Positions 6,655 to 10,975 of a DNA stretch of 10,975 nt are shown in pieces. The stretch is from assembly GCA_900321795.1 (NCBI GenBank), contig ONXO01000086.1:1-10975 (forward strand), given 5' to 3'. The position numbers and the translations under genes were made by a program. The stretch is from an uncultured Eubacteriales bacterium. Lineage in GTDB: Bacteria; Bacillota_I; Bacilli_A; RF39; UBA660. The notes under the pieces are model-generated. The model was not told where the DNA came from and did no database searches. It saw only the letters and a list, made by a program, of their open reading frames with translations. Each line of letters opens with the position of its first letter. Positions within the stretch are counted from its first letter, which is position 1.

Positions 6655-7281
6655 TTATTTTGTTATTAATACTATTCTTAAAATACACACTACTATAGCA
6701 ACCACTCCTAATATAGATAGCATTACCTTTTCTCTATTAGTTAATTTTTTTAATTTAAATGGACTAATAAATAATATTCCTGTTATTAAAAGTGTTACTG
6801 GAAAAACTATATATCCTACTTTTATTCTTAGTAGTTTTACTATAAAGTAAACAGCCGGCAAAATTATTGCACTTGCTGTTATTGGAAGTCCAATAAACTC
6901 TTTCCCATCACTTTTACCTGTTATAGATAACATATTGAAATAAGCTAGTCTTATAATACCTGCTATGCAGAAGAATACACTTATTGCATATGTAATAAAA
7001 TTGCCATAAGATAAATTTTGTACAATTAACATTGGAAGCACTCCAAAGCTTATTGCATCAGATAATGAATCTAATTCTACTCCATATGTTGTTTGATCTT
7101 TAGTATTCTTTCCTTTTCTAGCTACAACTCCATCAAATGCATCACATATAGCTGCAAATATAAGGCAGAATATTGCTATCATAGTTTTATGATGAATACT
7201 TAGTAGTATACCACTTAAGGCGAATGTCGTACCTGCCATTGTTACAAAATCACATTTTCTATAAACTCCAATTACTTTCAT
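6655..7281 (-). CDS. pssA: CDP-diacylglycerol-serine O-phosphatidyltransferase (phosphatidylserine synthase)
   Basis: This is a polytopic membrane enzyme of the CDP-alcohol phosphatidyltransferase family that condenses CDP-diacylglycerol with serine to give phosphatidylserine. The family signature is complete: Asp47, Asp50, Gly51, Ala54, Arg55, Gly67, Asp71 and Asp75, with YGVELDSLSDAISFG as the PssA-type continuation. The gap between Arg55 and Gly67 is 11 residues, longer than the usual eight. FIGLPIT further on is also typical of PssA. Several hydrophobic spans cover most of the 208 residues (for example about 14-48, 82-113 and 128-175). AGAGGT lies 6 nt before the ATG. It follows the phosphoglycerol transferase gene by 16 nt, so the two are probably one transcript ending at the terminator at 6633-6652. 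No phosphatidylserine decarboxylase gene lies in the window. Phosphatidylglycerophosphate synthase is less likely given the motif context. Confidence 0.9.
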   Translation of the reverse strand: MKVIGVYRKCDFVTMAGTTFALSGILLSIHHKTMIAIFCLIFAAICDAFDGVVARKGKNTKDQTTYGVELDSLSDAISFGVLPMLIVQNLSYGNFITYAISVFFCIAGIIRLAYFNMLSITGKSDGKEFIGLPITASAIILPAVYFIVKLLRIKVGYIVFPVTLLITGILFISPFKLKKLTNREKVMLSILGVVAIVVCILRIVLITK

Positions 7282-7297
7282 ATTAATACCTCTTTTA

Positions 7298-8719
7298 CTA
7301 ATTTTCTGTTAATATATTTTTATCATAATATTCACTTTTTTTCAATATTTCTTTGTCAAATTTATCTTTTCCTAGTATTTCTAGCATAGTTTTTTCTTCA
7401 CTATACAAGTTTGCTCCAAATCCTAGTCTATTACCTTCTATTGATGCTCCCATGCTTGCTAATATTGTTGGGTACATATCAAACTGACTAAATTCTCTAT
7501 TTTTAGTATTACCTGAAGCTACACTGTTTATAATTGCATTGTAGTTAACCCTATCATATTCTTTATGATCTTTGTAGAAACTATCTTGCATTACTTGATG
7601 ATCCCCCATTAATACAATAGTTGTGTTTTCATAGAAGTCTTGCTCCTTTAGCCAGTTTAGATATTCATTTATCATTTTAGAAGAGCAAGCATATGAATTA
7701 GCTAAATGTTCTTTAAATGGTTTATCACAAGTTTCATCTAGATATCCATCTTTAAAGTGTGTATCCATTGTGAATAACACAAAGGCAAATGGTTCATTTT
7801 GTTTAGATAATTCAAGTATTTCGTCTTTTGAAAACTCTAGTACTTTTTTGTCTTCGATACCCCACCATACAAAATAATTCTTATCAATTAAACCTTTGTT
7901 TTTAGCTGTATTTATATCAAATACTTTAAAATCTTCATTTTCTTTTATATAAAGGTCTGTTGCTGAAAATTCTATTTCACTGCCTTGCATTATTTCTAAG
8001 TTGTATCCATTATCTTTAAGCACATTACCTAGTGTTCTAACACTTCTCATAAATGGTCTTTTACTATTATATCCTTTAAACAACTTTATATTTATAGGTG
8101 TTCCACTAGTTGATGCTACAAAGCTTGATATAGTAAACGTTGTTTTTGTTAGAGTATGTGCTCCTCCAAGTTTATCAGTATTTGAAAAGCTAGTGTTATT
8201 TAAGGCAATTTCTTCTAGTTCAGGTATTATTGACTTTTCAAATGCACCTCCATTTTCTTTAGAGAATAAAGATGCTTCCATACTTTCCAGATATATAACT
8301 ATTAAGTTTCTTTTATCCTCAGGCATTTCTATATTAACATTGTTTGTATCAACATAATACTCTTCATAGACTTTAGTTTTAGATAAAGCACTTAATATAT
8401 ATTCATCTATTTTTACCACTTTAAGAAGTGTTAATAAGCTTAGTATAAGTAGTATTATTGAAAATACAAGCTTGCTTTTTAATCCTTTAAATACATATTT
8501 ATTTAATAAAAATAAAATAATAAATAGGACAGCCGCTAGCCAAAGACAAGGTTTTATAGTATCCCAGGCTACTGTAATTGCTCCTCCTGCAGCCATATTA
8601 TGAGATAGCATATAGGCAAATTCATAAAAGCTTACTGCTCCCATTATAAATATAAAATAATATATAACACATATAACTACAACTGATAAAACCATTAATA
8701 AATACGAAGAAATTAGCAT
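7298..8719 (-). CDS. membrane sulfatase-fold phosphoglycerol transferase (OpgB/LtaS-like)
   Basis: This 473-residue protein is an alkaline-phosphatase-superfamily enzyme anchored in the membrane, with its catalytic domain outside. Hydrophobic segments lie at about 4-27, 58-77 and 83-103. The external domain begins near residue 135. Likely metal and catalytic residues are Glu145 (YLESMEAS), Thr196 (TTFTISSF), His321 (TMDTHFK), and Asp373-His374 (MGDHQV). VASTSGTP at 201-208, right after the Thr, is the form seen in OpgB/MdoB phosphoglycerol transferases rather than in classic LtaS. By family it would transfer sn-glycerol-1-phosphate from phosphatidylglycerol to a glycan or polymer; the acceptor is unknown. 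The membrane part is shorter than the five-span LtaS plan. A promoter lies just upstream and pssA follows. The ribosome site (AGAGTGA) is only moderate. Lipoteichoic acid synthase is the main alternative. Confidence 0.83.
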   Translation of the reverse strand: MLISSYLLMVLSVVVICVIYYFIFIMGAVSFYEFAYMLSHNMAAGGAITVAWDTIKPCLWLAAVLFIILFLLNKYVFKGLKSKLVFSIILLILSLLTLLKVVKIDEYILSALSKTKVYEEYYVDTNNVNIEMPEDKRNLIVIYLESMEASLFSKENGGAFEKSIIPELEEIALNNTSFSNTDKLGGAHTLTKTTFTISSFVASTSGTPINIKLFKGYNSKRPFMRSVRTLGNVLKDNGYNLEIMQGSEIEFSATDLYIKENEDFKVFDINTAKNKGLIDKNYFVWWGIEDKKVLEFSKDEILELSKQNEPFAFVLFTMDTHFKDGYLDETCDKPFKEHLANSYACSSKMINEYLNWLKEQDFYENTTIVLMGDHQVMQDSFYKDHKEYDRVNYNAIINSVASGNTKNREFSQFDMYPTILASMGASIEGNRLGFGANLYSEEKTMLEILGKDKFDKEILKKSEYYDKNILTEN

Positions 8720-8743
8720 AACATCACTCTTTTCCGCTTCTTA

Positions 8744-8772
8744 ATTATACTATAAAACAAATAAAAGGTAAA
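8744..8772 (-). promoter_or_regulatory. promoter for the phosphoglycerol transferase-pssA unit
   Basis: TTTACC (8767-8772, four of six) and TATAAT (8744-8749, perfect) are 17 nt apart on the minus strand. The predicted start is near 8737, giving a leader of only about 18 nt. The -35 element lies inside the hairpin that ends the gpsA transcript. Confidence 0.55.
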
Positions 8773-8791
8773 CCATAGTTACCTTTTATTT
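8759..8791 (-). terminator. hairpin terminator overlapping the gpsA stop
   Basis: Thirteen perfect pairs (8779-8791 with 8759-8771) enclose a 7-nt loop. The descending arm reads TTACCTTTTATTT and runs on into TGTTTT. The stem covers the gpsA stop codon. It is A+T-rich apart from a central GG/CC, so strength is uncertain, but it fits the end of the tagO-gpsA transcript. Confidence 0.55.
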
Positions 8792-9750
8792 ATTAAAAAC
8801 TTTAATAATTCTTCTTTATCTTTATCGCCACAGATAATATCGCTTATTAAATCTATTATAGGCATTTTAACATGCTCACGTTTTATTAATTCTTTTATAG
8901 ACTTTAGTGTGTATAAGCCTTCTACTGTGGTATTTTCTGAATACTCAATTGATTCTTTCGTTTTGCCTTCACCTATAAGCTTGCCATATGTAAAGTTTCT
9001 CGAGTTTTCACTAGTACAAGTCATTAGTATATCACCAAAGCCTGCAAAGGAAAAAATTGTGTTTTTGTTTCCTTCAAGTTTATCTATTAATTCTTTTATG
9101 TCGTTTAAACTTTCTGTAAGAAATAACGCTTTAGTTGAGTCACTTACTTTCATACCTGAAAGTATTCCAGATGCAATAGCCATTACATTTTTTATTGAAC
9201 CACATATTTCAACACCTATGATATCTGTTGTTTCTCTAAGCTTTGCTCTTTCGCTTTCCATTAAAAGCTTTACTAAATTTTTCGTTCTGTTGTTATTAGT
9301 TGCTAAGCTAAAGCCAATCTGACTATTATTTACTATGTCTTTTGCAAATGTAGGACCGGATATAACAGCTATTTTGTTGGTATTAAGTTCGCTTTCTACT
9401 ACATCATTTAAAAGATTACAAGTACCCTGTTCTATACCTTTTGAAGCTATTAATATGTGTTGTTCTTTTGTTATTATTTTAGATATACTTTTGCACACTG
9501 AGCTTACCGCTCCTGCTGGAACTGCTAATACTATAAGATTGCTATTTTTTATTGCCCTTTTTAATGATATAGTTATTTTAACTTTTTCAGGTATTTTATA
9601 ACCTGGTAATTTTGTACTTTCTTTTTTTGTTTTGAGTTCTTTTTCTTCATTTTTTGAAAAAGTCCATATTGTTACATCACTTTTGTTTTCATAGAAAATG
9701 TGAGTTAATGCCAAGCTATAAGCTCCCGCTCCTAAAATACATACTTTCAT
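8779..9750 (-). CDS. gpsA: NAD(P)-dependent glycerol-3-phosphate dehydrogenase, divergent
   Basis: GpsA reduces dihydroxyacetone phosphate to sn-glycerol-3-phosphate, the backbone of phospholipids and glycerol-phosphate polymers. The 323-residue length is near the family norm. The N-terminal Rossmann domain has GAGAYS at 7-12, with Ser12 where the third glycine of GxGxxG is expected. SKGIE (103-107), SGPTFAKD (131-138), the catalytic Lys187 in GSIKN, GFGD ending at Asp240 and SRN (250-252) match family positions. SGPTFAKD ends in Asp where Glu is usual, and the normally conserved TRG after the substrate region reads TES (212-214). These changes suggest a lineage-specific form or altered cofactor binding; a related dehydrogenase with another substrate is possible but less likely. 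The start codon directly abuts the stop of the preceding gene, and AAGGAG lies 6 nt upstream within that gene's end, suggesting coupled translation. Confidence 0.85.
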   Translation of the reverse strand: MKVCILGAGAYSLALTHIFYENKSDVTIWTFSKNEEKELKTKKESTKLPGYKIPEKVKITISLKRAIKNSNLIVLAVPAGAVSSVCKSISKIITKEQHILIASKGIEQGTCNLLNDVVESELNTNKIAVISGPTFAKDIVNNSQIGFSLATNNNRTKNLVKLLMESERAKLRETTDIIGVEICGSIKNVMAIASGILSGMKVSDSTKALFLTESLNDIKELIDKLEGNKNTIFSFAGFGDILMTCTSENSRNFTYGKLIGEGKTKESIEYSENTTVEGLYTLKSIKELIKREHVKMPIIDLISDIICGDKDKEELLKFLINKR

Positions 9751-10788
9751 TTATTTCTCCTTATGTTTAAATATTACATTAGTTTTGAATACTAGGTATA
9801 GTAATATGAACGCTAAAAATATATAGAATATTATTAATTCTTGTTTTTTATTTAAAGTGTATAGAATACTTATAACACTAAATATTATCTCCACTGTATA
9901 AATGATTAAAACTGTTTTTCTTGTAGATAATTTTTTCAAAAGCTGATGATGAATATGTTCTTTGTCAGGCTCGCCTATTGGCTTTTTGTTTACTAATCTT
10001 CTTATAATAGCAAATAGTGTATCAGTTATAGGAAGAGCAAGTAAAACAAGTGGTATTACTAGAGAAGTTAAAGTTAGTGTTTTAAATCCTAAAAGCATTA
10101 TTACGCTTATCATTAGTCCCAAGAATGTGCTGCCAGTATCTCCCATAAATAGTTTAGCTGGTGAAAAATTAAACACTAAAAAGCCTAAAGTTGCACCGAA
10201 CATTATAAAGGAAAGTGTTGTGTCTAGTCCAGTAAATCTGTGAAGTAATAAGCAAATTATGCCTATTGTTACAAAATATATTGACGAAACACCTGCACAT
10301 AATCCGTCTAAGCCATCTATTAAATTAATAGCATTTATTATACTTACTATTACTACAATAGTTACATATGGGGCAAATATTCCAAAGTCCATTTTAAATC
10401 CAAATAAATTAAAATTTTGAAGTACTAGTTGTCCATAAAATACTACTATTGCCGCTATAGCTATGTGGGTTAAAAACTTAATCTTAGCTGGTATTGGTTT
10501 TAAATCATCAAATATGCCAAGTAATAAAATTAAAAAAGATGATATTAAAATTGATAACATTAATGTACTTTCTCTTCCAAATAACATATATCCTAAAAGG
10601 AATGATAGAAATATACCTATTCCACCTAAAAGTGGAGTTGGTTTAGTATGTGCACTTCTTTGATTAGGGATATCTAATGCTCCTATATAATTAGCTATTA
10701 TCATTGATAAATATGTAAATGCAATAGAAGCAATAAATGTTATTAGTACTATTACATATACACTGTGATTGTTTACATAGTAATTCAT
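9751..10788 (-). CDS. tagO: undecaprenyl-phosphate N-acetylglucosaminyl-1-phosphate transferase (TagO/WecA family)
   Basis: This is a polytopic membrane glycosyl-1-phosphate transferase that loads a sugar-1-phosphate from UDP-sugar onto undecaprenyl phosphate at the cytoplasmic face, the first step of teichoic acid or other polyprenyl-linked glycan synthesis. The 345 residues contain about ten hydrophobic spans and the full set of cytoplasmic motifs: DIPNQRSAHTKPTPLLGG (39-56), Asp94-Asp95 in GIFDDLKP, NLIDGLDG with Asp158 and Asp161, FMGDTGS with Asp217, and HIHH at 278-281. The His motif separates TagO/WecA-type from MraY enzymes. The sugar, most likely GlcNAc, cannot be proved from sequence. 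AAGGTG lies 9 nt before the ATG. A possible -10 (TATGAT, 10816-10821) has no clear -35. It is first in a unit with gpsA, which supports a glycerol-phosphate teichoic acid role as inference. Confidence 0.9.
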   Translation of the reverse strand: MNYYVNNHSVYVIVLITFIASIAFTYLSMIIANYIGALDIPNQRSAHTKPTPLLGGIGIFLSFLLGYMLFGRESTLMLSILISSFLILLLGIFDDLKPIPAKIKFLTHIAIAAIVVFYGQLVLQNFNLFGFKMDFGIFAPYVTIVVIVSIINAINLIDGLDGLCAGVSSIYFVTIGIICLLLHRFTGLDTTLSFIMFGATLGFLVFNFSPAKLFMGDTGSTFLGLMISVIMLLGFKTLTLTSLVIPLVLLALPITDTLFAIIRRLVNKKPIGEPDKEHIHHQLLKKLSTRKTVLIIYTVEIIFSVISILYTLNKKQELIIFYIFLAFILLYLVFKTNVIFKHKEK

Positions 10789-10918
10789 AATATTTTACAC
10801 CTTCTTTTTTATTTTATCATACTTTAATAAAATTACATAGAATTTTTAAAGAAAAAAAGCCTTTTTATAAATGGAAATATTAAGTGTCCGCACATTTCAT
10901 TACCTAAAATGTAAGTTT
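10789..10918. other. gap between tagO and a transposase tail; possible IS end
   Basis: This 130-nt stretch carries no gene. Nearest tagO lie its ribosome site and a possible -10 (10816-10821). Further right, from about 10882, GC content rises locally in AGTGTCCGCACATTTC, followed by a small inverted repeat (ACATTT 10892-10897 and AAATGT 10907-10912). Since the transposase reads toward this side, the IS terminal repeat should lie here, but its partner is outside the window and the exact edge cannot be set. Confidence 0.35.
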
Positions 10919-10975
10919 TTATATATTTAATAATAACTCATTTGAACTCTTATAGTCAAACATTGCTCTTGGATA
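10919..10975 (-). CDS. C-terminal end of a transposase, probably IS30-like (partial)
   Basis: Only the last 18 codons before a TAA are inside the window; the rest lies to the right. The tail reads YPRAMFDYKSSNELLLNI. The pattern Pro-Arg, a few residues, an aromatic, Lys, Ser/Thr, then Glu-Leu/Val near the very end matches how IS30-family transposases commonly finish (RPRKxLGxxTPxEVF). That is a pattern judgement on 18 residues; other DDE integrase-type transposases end similarly. Whether the upstream part is intact or decayed cannot be seen. Confidence 0.45.
   Translation of the reverse strand, partial: YPRAMFDYKSSNELLLNI

Noticed and set aside
10851..10867. AAAAAAAGCCTTTTT as a terminator between tagO and the transposase tail.
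   Set aside because: The symmetric arms would leave a loop of only one nucleotide, or need A-T pairs alone, so it is not a credible hairpin.

Overview
This is a low-GC, anaerobe-type Bacillota (Firmicutes) chromosome segment. The evidence is the strong A+T bias, purine-rich Shine-Dalgarno sites 5-9 nt before starts, a one-polypeptide pyruvate:ferredoxin oxidoreductase, and a YebC protein opening MGRAHEVRAAS rather than the proteobacterial MAGHSKW form. A gut lineage near Erysipelotrichales/RF39-type Bacilli or low-GC Clostridia would fit, but that is inference. All proteins read through with TGG as Trp. Stops are TAA, except one TAG, and no TGA stop occurs. Every protein gene is on the minus strand, so gene order reads from right to left.

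Layout from right to left. At the right edge is the last 18 codons of a probable IS30-like transposase, cut by the window. Then come two envelope units: tagO/wecA-like (9751-10788) abutting gpsA (8779-9750), and an OpgB/LtaS-type phosphoglycerol transferase (7298-8719) followed 16 nt later by pssA (6655-7281). nifJ (3185-6589) stands alone between terminators. recG (910-2916) and yebC (176-892) form a two-gene unit.

The envelope genes share a theme. GpsA makes sn-glycerol-3-phosphate for phospholipids and glycerol-phosphate polymers. PssA spends CDP-diacylglycerol on phosphatidylserine. The sulfatase-fold enzyme would move phosphoglycerol from phosphatidylglycerol. TagO/WecA starts a polyprenyl-linked glycan or teichoic acid.

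The least expected content is non-coding. The recG-yebC unit is flanked by two candidate independent small RNAs, each about 95-100 nt with its own sigma-A-type promoter and intrinsic terminator: one on the minus strand at 1-95, one on the plus strand at about 3045-3143. They share one plan: two hairpins, a C-rich unpaired linker, then a terminator. The linker of the first has a perfect 8-nt complement in the terminator loop of the second. I do not recognise either as a known family. The protein genes themselves are mostly ordinary; the GpsA cofactor motif and the OpgB-type signature of the sulfatase-fold protein deserve a look.
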